From Nocardioides sp. Root682 (lineage in GTDB: Bacteria; Actinomycetota; Actinomycetes; Propionibacteriales; Nocardioidaceae): a stretch of DNA of 64,000 bases. The notes beneath the pieces are model-generated. The model searched no databases. It was not told the origin of the DNA and was given only the letters and a program-made list of their open reading frames with translations. The position numbers and the translations under genes were made by a program. The stretch is taken from the NCBI RefSeq assembly GCF_001427795.1, contig NZ_LMHJ01000001.1:667773-731772 (forward strand), given 5' to 3'. Positions 8,410 to 18,543 of this stretch are shown here, one piece after another (the first letter of the stretch is position 1; each line of letters opens with the position of its first letter).

Positions 8410-9207
8410 ATGGCAGACCCCACGGCGAAGGACGACTCGGCGACGCGCGGGACGACCCGCACGCTGCAACGCGGCCTGACCCTCCTGGAGATGATCGGAG
8501 ACGCCCGCGACGGCGCGACCGTCACCGAGCTCGCGGCCGGCTCCGGGCTCGACAAGGGCACCGTCTCGCGCCTGCTCGGCACCCTGCGCGATGCGGGGTG
8601 GGCGAACCAGTCGCCCGAGGATCGCCGCTACCGACTGGCCGGCAAGGCCCTTGCGTTGTCGCACGACTACACCAACCGGGTCGACCTGCGTGCCCTGGCC
8701 ATGCCGCTGCTGTCCCAGCTGCGGGACACCTGGGGCGAGACCGTCCACCTCGGCGTGATCGAGGGCAACGAGGTCGTCTACGTCGAGCGACTCGAGCCCC
8801 AGGCCACCGTGCGCGTGATGTCGATCGTCGGACAGCGGATGCCGATCGCGAACACCGCGATGGGCAAGGCGTATCTCGCCACCCTCCCGGCGGAGGAGTC
8901 CGAGCGCAGGGCTCGCGAGCAGACGCTGGTCCAGCGCACCCCGCACACCCTGGCCGACCACGACGCCCTGTTGGCGGACCTCGCCATCAGCGCCCGACGG
9001 GGCTACGCCGTCGACCGCGAGGAGAACGACCCCGAGGTCATCTGCGTGGGGTCCGCGGTGACGGACGTGACAGGCAGGCCGATCGCGACGATCAGCGTGT
9101 CGGGGCCGTCGTACCGCATGAAGAAGCGTGTTGCGGACGTGGGCAAGTCCTGCGCCGAGGCCGCCGCCTCGATCAGTGCCGCACTCGGCGACGCCAGCAG
9201 GAGCTGA
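8410..9207 (+). CDS. IclR-family transcriptional regulator
   Basis: A 265-residue IclR-type regulator. A winged helix-turn-helix occupies about residues 18-80 (ATVTELAAGSGLDKGTVSRLLGTL is the recognition region), followed by the effector-binding domain with VHLGVIEGNEVVYVERLE and the conserved end IATISVSGP. IclR proteins bind small carbon-source ligands and usually repress neighbouring catabolic operons. It is divergent from the sugar ABC transporter operon, and the 174-base gap holds two copies of a 15-base palindrome. A third, perfect copy lies before the glucarate dehydratase-like gene at 12.7 kb, so this protein probably controls both loci. Confidence 0.92.
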   Translation: MADPTAKDDSATRGTTRTLQRGLTLLEMIGDARDGATVTELAAGSGLDKGTVSRLLGTLRDAGWANQSPEDRRYRLAGKALALSHDYTNRVDLRALAMPLLSQLRDTWGETVHLGVIEGNEVVYVERLEPQATVRVMSIVGQRMPIANTAMGKAYLATLPAEESERRAREQTLVQRTPHTLADHDALLADLAISARRGYAVDREENDPEVICVGSAVTDVTGRPIATISVSGPSYRMKKRVADVGKSCAEAAASISAALGDASRS

Positions 9208-9262
9208 GCCCCCCGGCGTCCCGCCAACCACGGTGGCCATGGCCACCTTCCCCTCCCCCGAG

Positions 9263-9288
9263 CATTCATCCCACAATTAGGATGAATG
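9263..9288. promoter_or_regulatory. Inverted repeat, probable GntR operator
   Basis: CATTCATCC (9263-9271) and GGATGAATG (9280-9288) form a perfect 9-base inverted repeat with an 8-base AT-rich spacer, 45 bases before the chosen GntR start. This suits autoregulation, and it argues against the upstream ATG at 9282, which lies inside it. Confidence 0.55.
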
Positions 9289-9332
9289 TTAGGATCGCCG
9301 ACGTCAACCCCTCCCGCCTGGCTGGAGCCGAC

Positions 9333-10043
9333 ATGACCGAACGACTGAGCAAGTCCGTCACCGATGCATTGCTGGCCGGGATCGCGCGCGGCGAGTTCAA
9401 GCCGGGCGACCAACTGCCGACCGAGCAGGCGCTGATGGCTGCGCACGGGGTGGGACGCAACACCGTGCGCGAGGCGGTGCAGGCACTGCGGACCCTGGGG
9501 CTCGTCGAGATCCGTCCGCGGCTCGGGGCCCGCGTGCTCGAAGGGACCGCCCAGAGCACCCTGGCCACGTCCGCGATCTCCGCGTTGTTGCAGGACGACA
9601 CGATCGCCGACCTCTACGACGTCCGCCTCATCCTGGAGCCTGCCGCCGCGGCGCGCGCCGCCCTGCACCGGACCGATGAGGACCTGGCAGCGATCCGGCG
9701 GGCGCTGACCCACTTCCGCGTGGCTCACGAGACCGGGGACAACGTGTTCGAAGCCGACATCGCGTTCCACCAGGCCGTCGCGACCGCCAGCGGGAACGCA
9801 GTCCTGGCCCGCGTCCTCGCCCCCATGGCCGACCTGCTCGCGGTCGCCCGCAAGGCGACCGGCACCATCCCGACCGCCGTCGAGCGCGCACTCCACGAGC
9901 ACGAGGCGATCGCCGCGGCCATCGAGGCGGGATCGAGCGAGCAGGCCCGGGACGCGATGACGACGCACATCGAGTCCGCCATCTGGGCGATCGGCCAGCT
10001 CCAGCCGGACCGACCGTGGCCGGACGCGGAGCAGCGGCTGTAA
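9333..10043 (+). CDS. GntR-family regulator, FadR/FCD subfamily
   Basis: A 236-residue regulator. The N-terminal winged helix is seen in KPGDQLPTEQALMAAHGVGRNTVREAVQAL and LGLVEIRPRLGARV. The C-terminal FCD domain holds the probable metal/ligand residues in DIAFHQAVATASGN and the later HEAI and HIE histidines. ATG 9333 is preceded by GGAG; an in-frame ATG at 9282 lies inside a palindrome and is less likely. FCD regulators often answer to sugar acids or organic acids, so a role in the neighbouring sugar-acid locus is reasonable. It lies downstream of IclR on the same strand and has its own likely operator. Confidence 0.9.
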   Translation: MTERLSKSVTDALLAGIARGEFKPGDQLPTEQALMAAHGVGRNTVREAVQALRTLGLVEIRPRLGARVLEGTAQSTLATSAISALLQDDTIADLYDVRLILEPAAAARAALHRTDEDLAAIRRALTHFRVAHETGDNVFEADIAFHQAVATASGNAVLARVLAPMADLLAVARKATGTIPTAVERALHEHEAIAAAIEAGSSEQARDAMTTHIESAIWAIGQLQPDRPWPDAEQRL

Positions 10044-10073
10044 CGCTCACGACCACATCGGCGAAGAACGGTT

Positions 10074-10688
10074 GTGAAGCAACTGATACGAAACGACGAA
10101 GTCCCACGGATCGGCAACGATCCCGGCCTGATGGAGGCCTTCTATCGCGAGCACGCCGAGACCGTGAAGACGTTCCTGGCCCGTCGCATCGCAGATCCCC
10201 ATCAGGTCGCCGATCTCACCGCGGACATCTTCCTGGCCGCGATCGGCAGCGCCGACCGCTACCGGCCCGACGAAGGCGCACCCCTGCCCTGGCTGCTGGG
10301 CATCGCCCGCAATGCCGTCGCAGACGCGACCCGGCGACGAGCGCGACGCCTTCGCGCCGAGAGCCGGATCCAGGGCCGTCGTCTCCTGGACGAGGACGCA
10401 ACGGCGCGCATCGCCGAACGCATCGATGCCGAACGACTCACCCGCGCTCTGTACGACGCCCTGGCCGCACTCCCGGCCAGGGACCGGCGGCTCATGGAGC
10501 TGGTCGCCGTCGACGGCCTCTCCGTCACCGACGCCGCAGCCGAGCTGGGGGTGAAGCCGGGCACCGCGCGGGTCCGGCTGCACCGCAGCCGCGCCCGGGT
10601 CCAGCTCCACATGGACAACAACCCATCTCGAAACACGAACACGATCGAGCGCCCGTTGGCCTCGCTCGTGCAGGAGGTCACCCCATGA
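10074..10688 (+). CDS. ECF-type RNA polymerase sigma factor
   Basis: A 204-residue sigma-70 family protein lacking region 3. Region 2 covers FYREHAETVKTFLARRIADPHQVADLTADIFLAAI and the DNA-opening segment LPWLLGIARNAVADATRRRARR. Region 4 covers ALPARDRRLMELVAVDGLSVTDAAAELGVKPGTARVRLHRSR. The GTG at 10074 is used as start; a downstream ATG at 10131 would still keep region 2. The stop overlaps the ATG of the next gene, which encodes a membrane-anchored protein. That pairing usually means a sigma factor and its membrane partner. The inducing signal is not evident. Confidence 0.88.
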   Translation: MKQLIRNDEVPRIGNDPGLMEAFYREHAETVKTFLARRIADPHQVADLTADIFLAAIGSADRYRPDEGAPLPWLLGIARNAVADATRRRARRLRAESRIQGRRLLDEDATARIAERIDAERLTRALYDALAALPARDRRLMELVAVDGLSVTDAAAELGVKPGTARVRLHRSRARVQLHMDNNPSRNTNTIERPLASLVQEVTP

Positions 10689-11383
10689 ACCAGTCATCCG
10701 ACACCCAGACCACTCCCCCTCTCAACTCCTTCGACCACGCCCTGCTCCGCGAGCTGCGCGTGGCGGTCGCGGAGAACCGACCAGCTCCAGCGCGCTCGCG
10801 TCGTACCCGCTGGACCGTGGCGGCCGGCGGGGTGGCAGCCGCCACCATCACGGCCGTCGGCCTGTCGTCGATGAACCCCGCTGCGGCGGCCTACGCCGTG
10901 GAACGCAGCGACTCCGGTGACATCACCATCACCATCCACGAGCTCGATGACTCCGAGGGCCTGGAGAAGGCACTGGCCGAGCACGGCATCGAGGCAGAGG
11001 TCGACTACGACGCCGCGGGCGCGACGCTTCCCGGCGCCGTGGACCACGAGCTCCCCGACGCGGTCGCCCCGGACCTGGAGGGCGGCGCACAGAGCTCCTC
11101 GACTTCGGGCAGCGCGACGATCGAAGGCGCTGCGCCGGGCAACCCCGCGAGCTCCCCGTGCGGCGACATGGACGCGCCTCCCCTGAAGAGCGGCGTGAAC
11201 GGCGACGACTACGTCATCACCATCCCGCGGGACTCCGCGATCCTGTCGGCAGACGCGGTCCTCCAGATCAGGACCTCGGGGAATGTCGACGGCTCGTTCA
11301 GCAGCCTGGGCGTCGACTACGCCGTGGACGGCGTCCAGTGCGGCTTCGGTTCGGCACAAGCGACCGCGGTCCCGGCAGGGTGA
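10685..11383 (+). CDS. Membrane-anchored protein partnered with ECF sigma factor
   Basis: A 232-residue protein starting at the ATG that overlaps the sigma stop (ATGA, 10685-10688). About 50 charged N-terminal residues are followed by one transmembrane segment (WTVAAGGVAAATITAVGL) and a roughly 150-residue external part. That external part contains YAVERSDSGDITITIHEL, a low-complexity Ser/Gly/Ala linker, and a segment ending in QCGFGSAQ. Operon position suggests an anti-sigma factor or sensor, but the N-terminus lacks the zinc-binding HxxxCxxC motif of ZAS anti-sigma factors, so this is unproven. Two cysteines in the outer part could form a disulfide. Confidence 0.65.
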   Translation: MNQSSDTQTTPPLNSFDHALLRELRVAVAENRPAPARSRRTRWTVAAGGVAAATITAVGLSSMNPAAAAYAVERSDSGDITITIHELDDSEGLEKALAEHGIEAEVDYDAAGATLPGAVDHELPDAVAPDLEGGAQSSSTSGSATIEGAAPGNPASSPCGDMDAPPLKSGVNGDDYVITIPRDSAILSADAVLQIRTSGNVDGSFSSLGVDYAVDGVQCGFGSAQATAVPAG

Positions 11384-11390
11384 CCCGTGA

Positions 11391-11423
11391 CCCCGCCCGG
11401 CCTGCTCACCAGGCCAGGCGGGG
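11391..11423. terminator. Bidirectional terminator hairpin
   Basis: CCCCGCC/GGCGGGG and GGCCTG/CAGGCC form a 13-pair stem with one internal mismatch and a 5-base loop. It lies between the convergent sigma-factor and dehydratase operons and overlaps the dehydratase stop codon. No T-run follows, as is common in actinobacteria. Confidence 0.6.
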
Positions 11424-12698
11424 ATCCGCTGGCCGGACCGCATCGTTCGGGTCCGCCCAGCGGCTGTTGGGCACCAGCGGGAACCAGCCCGGGCGTCCCG
11501 GGTCGCGGTCGTAGGGGTAGCCGCCGAGCCGGCGGAACTCCTCGGCGTACTCCCCCAGCTTGTCGCGGTCCAGCTCGACGCCGAGGCCGGGACCGTCCGG
11601 CACCGCGATCGTGCCGTCGACGTACTGCATCTTGCCGCCGACGATGATGTCGTCGCGGAGATGGTGGTAGTGCGCATCGGCCGTGTAGGTCAGATTGGGG
11701 AGCACGGCCCCCAGGTGCAGCATCGTCGCCAGCTGGATGCCGAGCTCTCCCGAGCTGTGCACCGCGATCGGCAGCTGGAAGGTCTCGCACACGCCGGCCG
11801 CCTTGATGCACGGTCGGATGCCGCCCCAGAACGTCGTGTCGAGCAGGATCACGTCGACCGACCGGCGCAGGATGTTGCTGGCGAGCTGTTCGAAATTGAC
11901 CACGACCTGGTTCGTTGCCAGCAGCAGGCCCGGCCGCCGCACCTGCATGTTTCCCTCGAGCCCCCAGCACGGGTCCTCCAGGAAGTCGTTGTTCACGCCC
12001 TGGATGCGGTCGGCGACGCGGATGCCGTCGATGACGCTGAGCGAGCCGTTGGGGTCGTACCGGAACGAGTCGCCCGGCAGCGCGTCAGCCAGGGCGAGGT
12101 AGCCCTCCACCTCGTAGTCGGGGCCGAAGACGCCGCCCTTGAGCTTGTGGGAGAAGAAGCCGTGCTCCTTCTTCAGCTCGAGCGCGTGCGCGACCAGCTG
12201 GTCGTGGGTGCGCACCTCACCCTCACCGGTGTCCGGGTTGCCGTAGCGGTAGAACAGGTAGCTGGCGAAACCGACCTCGTCGCGCACCCGGCCACCCAGC
12301 AGGTCGGAGACCGAGACGCCGAGCTTCTTGCCGACCAGGTCGAGGCAGGCGAACTCGAGCGCGGCGTGCACCTGGGTGCGGTTGTTGTAGAGGCTCGCCG
12401 TGGGGTTGCAGACCGCGAACCGCAGCTCCTCGAGCCGGAACGGACTGTGTCCACGCAGGCTGGGCAGCAGCGACCGGAAGACGGCCTCGGCGCTCTCCCC
12501 GCCGCCACCCATCTCACCGAGCCCGATCAGCCCGTCCGCAGTCTCGACCTCGACGATCGTGCGCACGAACCGGCCCCAGTGCGCACCGACAGCGTGCCGA
12601 AGCGGCGCCTCGAGCGGGACCGAGACCGTGGTGGCCCGGATGTCCACGATGACGAAGTCACTGTCAGCGCCGGGTGTCGGCGCGGCTTCCGTGCTCAA
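11406..12698 (-). CDS. Glucarate dehydratase-like enolase-superfamily enzyme
   Basis: From the TTG at 12698 (AGGGAG upstream) the protein has 430 residues, close to the usual D-glucarate dehydratase length. Catalytic residues of that subgroup are visible: the KxK motif HKLKGG (Lys185, Lys187), metal ligands in RYDPNG (Asp215), LEDPCWG (Glu241) and ATNQ (Asn263), and the Asp-His dyad in LLDTTFWGG (Asp287) and VHSSGELG (His314). It should abstract a proton alpha to a carboxylate and eliminate water, giving a 2-keto-3-deoxy acid. Segments around the active site differ from E. coli GudD, so the acid sugar is uncertain. A perfect copy of the IclR-type palindrome lies 41 bases upstream, tying it to the transporter locus. 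Confidence 0.85.
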   Translation of the reverse strand: MSTEAAPTPGADSDFVIVDIRATTVSVPLEAPLRHAVGAHWGRFVRTIVEVETADGLIGLGEMGGGGESAEAVFRSLLPSLRGHSPFRLEELRFAVCNPTASLYNNRTQVHAALEFACLDLVGKKLGVSVSDLLGGRVRDEVGFASYLFYRYGNPDTGEGEVRTHDQLVAHALELKKEHGFFSHKLKGGVFGPDYEVEGYLALADALPGDSFRYDPNGSLSVIDGIRVADRIQGVNNDFLEDPCWGLEGNMQVRRPGLLLATNQVVVNFEQLASNILRRSVDVILLDTTFWGGIRPCIKAAGVCETFQLPIAVHSSGELGIQLATMLHLGAVLPNLTYTADAHYHHLRDDIIVGGKMQYVDGTIAVPDGPGLGVELDRDKLGEYAEEFRRLGGYPYDRDPGRPGWFPLVPNSRWADPNDAVRPADPRLAW

Positions 12699-12738
12699 CT
12701 GAGGTGTCTCCCTGAGGCCGTGCTTGAGCGATACTGTG

Positions 12739-12753
12739 TGCAACGCTGTTGCA
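12739..12753. promoter_or_regulatory. Probable IclR operator 3
   Basis: TGCAAC-GCT-GTTGCA is a perfect 6-3-6 palindrome lying between the isomerase stop and the dehydratase TTG start. It matches the two sites in the IclR/transporter promoter, implying a separate IclR-controlled promoter here. Confidence 0.65.
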
Positions 12754-12760
12754 GAGAGTA

Positions 12761-13903
12761 CTACTGCCCTGTCGGGCTGACAATGGCCTCCGCGAGCGAG
12801 CCACGGACCGGGTAGCGGCCGATGAGGGTCGCCTGGACGGCGTGGTACAGGTCGGGCTTGCCCGGCCACACCGTCCGCAAGGGGCGCTGGTGGCGATCGA
12901 GCTGGTGGTGCCAGGACCCGTGCTCGCGGTCGAGCAGGTGGCGGTCGGCGTACTCCCACCACGTCCTCGCGTCCCGGGCGTAGCGTTCCTCGCCTGTCCG
13001 GGCGTGGAGGACACTCGCCGCAGCGACCGCCTCGGCCAGCACCCAGTGCATCCGGTCGTGCACGACCGGACGGCCGTCCCAGTCCGTGGTGTAGACGAAC
13101 CCGTCCGTGCCGTCGATCGCCCACCCGTCGGCGGCCGCCCGGTCGTACAGCGAGACGGCCGCCGCCAGGTGGTCCTGCTCGGTGGCGGCGTCGAGATGCA
13201 GCAGCAGTCGTGCCCATTCGAAGGCGTGGCCCACCGTGGCGCCGTACGGCTTGAACTGGTCGTCCGGGTGCTCCTGGTTGAAGTCGGGCTGCGGTGACCA
13301 CTGGTCGTCGTAGTGCTCGGGCAGCCGCCACCCGAAGTCCTCGCCGATGCCCACGACCCGCTCGCAGATCCGGGCGGCGCGATCGGTCCACACTCCCCCG
13401 ACGGCCAGCATCGCCTCGACCGCGTGCATCGTCCCGTTCAGCCCTCGGTACGGCGCCGGGGTCGACCAGTCGCGGTCCCACTCGTCGATGCACATGCCGC
13501 TGTCCTCGTCCCAGAACCGCTCCTCGAAGACGGCCTCGGCATCAGCGAACAGGCGCTCGGCTCCCGGGACCTCCGCCCGTCGCGCGGTGGATGCGGCGAG
13601 CAGCACGAACGCGTGCTGGTAGCAGGACTTCTCGACCGGCAGCCAGCCGCCGTGCTCGTGGTCGCGGAACTCGTCGTCCAGCGCGGCGAGAGCACCAGCG
13701 GCAAGGGGGCCCGAACCCGGGTGATCGAGCAGCACCCCGAGGCTGCGCACGTACAACGTGCGAGCGGCGAGCCAGGTCTGGCGCGGGCGGCTCTCGTCGG
13801 CGTCCCCGACGTCGTCGAGCCACGATCCCGGTGCGGCACTCGTCCCGAAGCGCAGCAGCCGGCCCTGCTCCGCCTCGAGCCAATCGGTGTCGCCGGGGTG
13901 CAT
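12761..13903 (-). CDS. AGE-family sugar 2-epimerase/isomerase
   Basis: A 380-residue (alpha/alpha)6-barrel protein of the N-acylglucosamine 2-epimerase family, which includes mannose isomerase, YihS and cellobiose 2-epimerase. Conserved blocks are [28 protein letters not shown] (catalytic-type His), [16 protein letters not shown] and [23 protein letters not shown]. These enzymes interconvert aldoses and ketoses or C2 epimers. The ATG at 13903 has a good AAGGGA site. It is upstream of the dehydratase on the same strand. Together they suggest use of a sugar that is isomerised and later dehydrated as the acid. Which sugar is not clear. Confidence 0.88.
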   Translation of the reverse strand: MHPGDTDWLEAEQGRLLRFGTSAAPGSWLDDVGDADESRPRQTWLAARTLYVRSLGVLLDHPGSGPLAAGALAALDDEFRDHEHGGWLPVEKSCYQHAFVLLAASTARRAEVPGAERLFADAEAVFEERFWDEDSGMCIDEWDRDWSTPAPYRGLNGTMHAVEAMLAVGGVWTDRAARICERVVGIGEDFGWRLPEHYDDQWSPQPDFNQEHPDDQFKPYGATVGHAFEWARLLLHLDAATEQDHLAAAVSLYDRAAADGWAIDGTDGFVYTTDWDGRPVVHDRMHWVLAEAVAAASVLHARTGEERYARDARTWWEYADRHLLDREHGSWHHQLDRHQRPLRTVWPGKPDLYHAVQATLIGRYPVRGSLAEAIVSPTGQ

Positions 13904-13953
13904 GCGGTGTCCCTTCTCGGTGAGGTGGCGAACACTAACCCGAGCATCGAAGA

Positions 13954-13985
13954 CAGGGGCCGTGCGAGGAATCGCCCGGCCCCTG
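13954..13985 (-). terminator. Hairpin after the protease gene
   Basis: CAGGGGCC (13954-13961) pairs with GGCCCCTG (13978-13985) across a 16-base loop in the 106-base gap downstream of the metalloprotease gene. On the minus strand TCTTCG follows, so this is a weak terminator candidate. Nothing else is evident in this gap. Confidence 0.45.
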
Positions 13986-14009
13986 CTGTTCTCCCTCATC
14001 CCCCCAGGA

Positions 14010-16280
14010 TCAGGCAGTCGGTACGACGCTCCAGCGCTGCGTCTCCTTGCTCGTGCAGGAGTCGAACTCCAGGTTGGCGTCGACGGCCTTCGAGTCGCCC
14101 TTGATGCCGATGCACTCCTTCGCCAGCACACCGACCATGACCATCCCGCCCGCGGGGTGCTCGAGGAAGCGGACCTTGGCTCCCTCGGTGGCCTCGTTGC
14201 AGTTCCAGATGACCACGCGGTCGTGCTGAGCGGCCTCGTCGTTGAAGCACAGCCCCGAGGACGACTGGCGAACCCGGTACGTCCCGTCGGCGTTCGCCAG
14301 GAAGGTGAAGGCGGTCTCCTTGCCGGCGGCGCGCTGGACGAACGGTGCGCTCCAGCTGGCGCCGGGCGCGGTGCCGGCGTGGAGGCCGGTGCCGGCGTTG
14401 ACCAGCTCGAAGGTCCCCGTGGTGGGAGGTGTGTAGGCCGGCCAGCTGGACGTGGGCAGGAAGTCGACCTTCCAGATCTGGTCTGCGGACATGCTGCACG
14501 GCATCTGGACGAGCTCGACTCCGGAGTTCAGCGAGCCGTCCTTCACCGACAGGCACTTCCCGCTGCTGACATTGATCAGCGCACGGTCACCGCGGGGGTG
14601 GTCGACGATCTTCCACTGCTGGTCGGGCCGACCGTTGCAGGTGTTGTGGATCGCACGGGTCCCGGAGGCCGTCTGCCCCATCTCGGTCCCCACGCACAGC
14701 CCGGTCGCCTTGTTGGCGATCTGCAGGCCCTTGCCGCTGGTCTTGAACGTCCACACGGTGCGGGCGTCGAGGCCGGCGCGCTGGACGACAGCCTGCCGCC
14801 CGGTGCTCCCGGCCGGAATGGCGGCCACGAGGCCCGACTGCTGGTTCGTCATCTGGTAGCCCGAGGCGGCCGCCGGGTCGTGCCGCACCCAACTGCTCGA
14901 CGGTGCCGGTGCGACGTAGGGGTCGACCCGGAACAGCATGACGCCGGTCGCGGTCTTGCCGCTCGGGTCCTTGACGACGTACTGGGCCCAGTCGACGGTC
15001 TGGCTGCTGGTGACGGCCGGAGGCGTGTACGTGACGGTGTTGCCGACCGCGGTCAGGGTGCCGCCCAGCTTGCTGGTGGCGGACACCGACTGCAGGGTGA
15101 GCGCGCCACCGTTGACGTCGTGGTCGTTCACGATCGGGTTCACCTTGACCGTCACGGTTGCCATCTGCCGATCCACCAGGTCGAGCGAGGCGTACGGCGG
15201 CAGCGCGACCGGGAACGCGCCCAGGTCGGTGAACTTGTCGAGGCGACTGTTGCGGAAGTCCAGCATCGAGCGGACCTCGGTGCCGTCCCAACGGTCGTAG
15301 CCGTTGCCGGAGTTGATGGTGCCGCCCTCAGGCCCGTTGGTGTGGTTGTCGAGCGCATTCCAGTTGTGCCCGAACTCGTGACGCTGGACGACGATGCTGG
15401 TGTTTCCGGTGCCGCCCGAGTTGCCGTAGCCCGGACTTCCAGCGGTGCCGAGGTAGGCAACGCCTGAGCCGGCGTCGCGGTCAGTCAGGATCATCGCGCT
15501 GTCCATGCCGGGATAGCCGTAGGTCTTCCACTCCGACGAGACGACGCCGAGGCGCTGTCCCTGTGTCTTCCCGACGTACGGGTCGACGGCGGCCGAGGCG
15601 CGGACGAGCACCCGACCAACCATCGGGCGCACCTTGATGTTGGTCGCGTACGCACCGAGTTGGGAGACGATGTTCAGGTCGATCTGGTCGACGGCCTTGG
15701 CCACCGACCCGCTGATCGGGGCTGCATTGAAGTAGCCGTTGTCGAGGTCGTAGCCGATGTCCCACAGATAGCTGCTGTCGCCGGCCTGACCGGGCCGGGT
15801 CGTGGCGTTGAGCGAGGAGTTCCCGGCCGACGGCCACTTGAAGTCAGCAGGCTGGGTGAGGCTCCGGTTGCCGGTGACGGCCCCGTTCTTGACGTAGATC
15901 GTGCCGCCGCGGTCGAAGACGACCTGGCCGACGAAGTCCCCGTCGGAGTTGATGATGCCTTCGGCCACCGCCGAGGAGTCGCCGTCGACGCTGCCGATGT
16001 AGGCCTTGGACGGAGCGGCCGCATAGGCCTTCAGGGAGCCGTCGGCCTGCTGGACGTCGACGCGATAGCTGGACGAACGGACCGTGACCGGGCTCATCCG
16101 CAAGGTCAGGGTCTTGCCGTTGTAGGTGACCGTCTTGACGATGTCGGTCGACTCGACGGCTGCAGAAGTCGGGCTGCTCAACGCACCGAGCGCGACGATG
16201 CTGCTGACTGCGGCGAGCAGTGCCCCGGCCGTTGCGAGGCCTCGGCGCGCGGCGCTGCCGCGAGGTTGGATCTGGTTCAT
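14010..16280 (-). CDS. Secreted zinc metalloprotease with ricin-type C-terminal modules
   Basis: A 756-residue exported protein. Residues 1-41 form a Sec-type signal ending near TSAA. The central region has HEFGHNWNALDNH, giving the zinc motif HExxH with Asp at the position six after the second His, as in snapalysin-like enzymes; Asn replaces the usual Gly of HExxHxxG. A cadherin/Big-like segment follows (NPIVNDHDVNGGALTLQSV and TYTPPAV), then about 300 residues of ricin-type beta-trefoil repeats with QxW-like blocks (DQQWKIV, DQIWKVD, TQRWSVV) that should bind carbohydrate. I infer a secreted protease aimed at a glycosylated surface. It is divergent from the cholesterol oxidase gene. Confidence 0.8.
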   Translation of the reverse strand: MNQIQPRGSAARRGLATAGALLAAVSSIVALGALSSPTSAAVESTDIVKTVTYNGKTLTLRMSPVTVRSSSYRVDVQQADGSLKAYAAAPSKAYIGSVDGDSSAVAEGIINSDGDFVGQVVFDRGGTIYVKNGAVTGNRSLTQPADFKWPSAGNSSLNATTRPGQAGDSSYLWDIGYDLDNGYFNAAPISGSVAKAVDQIDLNIVSQLGAYATNIKVRPMVGRVLVRASAAVDPYVGKTQGQRLGVVSSEWKTYGYPGMDSAMILTDRDAGSGVAYLGTAGSPGYGNSGGTGNTSIVVQRHEFGHNWNALDNHTNGPEGGTINSGNGYDRWDGTEVRSMLDFRNSRLDKFTDLGAFPVALPPYASLDLVDRQMATVTVKVNPIVNDHDVNGGALTLQSVSATSKLGGTLTAVGNTVTYTPPAVTSSQTVDWAQYVVKDPSGKTATGVMLFRVDPYVAPAPSSSWVRHDPAAASGYQMTNQQSGLVAAIPAGSTGRQAVVQRAGLDARTVWTFKTSGKGLQIANKATGLCVGTEMGQTASGTRAIHNTCNGRPDQQWKIVDHPRGDRALINVSSGKCLSVKDGSLNSGVELVQMPCSMSADQIWKVDFLPTSSWPAYTPPTTGTFELVNAGTGLHAGTAPGASWSAPFVQRAAGKETAFTFLANADGTYRVRQSSSGLCFNDEAAQHDRVVIWNCNEATEGAKVRFLEHPAGGMVMVGVLAKECIGIKGDSKAVDANLEFDSCTSKETQRWSVVPTA

Positions 16281-18138
<1,858 letters not shown>

Positions 18139-18149
18139 TGTCGTCGGCG

Positions 18150-18179
18150 CGAGGCTCCCTCACCTCAGCGGGAGCCTCG
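18150..18179. terminator. Bidirectional terminator
   Basis: A perfect 10-base stem, CGAGGCTCCC (18150-18159) with GGGAGCCTCG (18170-18179) and a 10-base loop, lies between the convergent cholesterol oxidase and nar/cupin transcripts. Confidence 0.7.
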
Positions 18180-18189
18180 TGCCGCGGCG

Positions 18190-18522
18190 TCACCGGCTCA
18201 TGGCCACGGTCAACAAGACCGCAGAGTCCTCGACTGCCTCGAGGGCGTGGCGGCGGTCGGGAATGGTGATGAGGTCACCGGGCGATCCGTTCCACCGGTC
18301 TTCGCCGGCCACGAGGGTGACCCGGCCGTGGAGGACCTGCAGGGTGGCTTCGCCGGGATTCTCGTGCTCGTCGAGATTCGACCCGGCGCGCAGCGCGATG
18401 AGCGTCTGCCGCAGGGCGTGCTCGTGCCCGCCGTAGATCGTGTGGGCACTTCGGCCGTTCGAAGCCGTCGATGCGGTCTCCAGGTGATGGCGGACGAGCG
18501 CTGTCAGTGATTCCTTCTGCAT
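18190..18522 (-). CDS. Small cupin-domain protein
   Basis: A 110-residue single-domain cupin. The barrel motifs are visible as HENPGEATLQVLHGRVTLVAG and the second motif PGDLITIPDRRHALEAVEDS, with His and Glu residues suited to metal binding. It starts 21 bases after narI on the same strand and is probably the last gene of the nitrate reductase operon. Small cupins of this sort occur as stress- or metal-related accessory proteins; a specific role in nitrate respiration is unproven. The transcript would end at the perfect hairpin at 18150-18179. Confidence 0.8.
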   Translation of the reverse strand: MQKESLTALVRHHLETASTASNGRSAHTIYGGHEHALRQTLIALRAGSNLDEHENPGEATLQVLHGRVTLVAGEDRWNGSPGDLITIPDRRHALEAVEDSAVLLTVAMSR

Positions 18523-18543
18523 GGTTCTCCTCGTTGTCGAAAG

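Noticed and set aside
8370..10043. A 557-codon open frame covering the IclR gene and the GntR gene
   Set aside because: Only the part from 9333 has GntR/FCD motifs; the rest is low-complexity Arg/Ala/Pro sequence overlapping the real IclR frame.
11406..13493. A 695-codon open frame that seems to extend the dehydratase far upstream
   Set aside because: Only the last 430 residues resemble the enolase superfamily; the upstream part is the antisense-like shadow of the AGE isomerase in another frame, and the palindrome at 12739 lies inside it.
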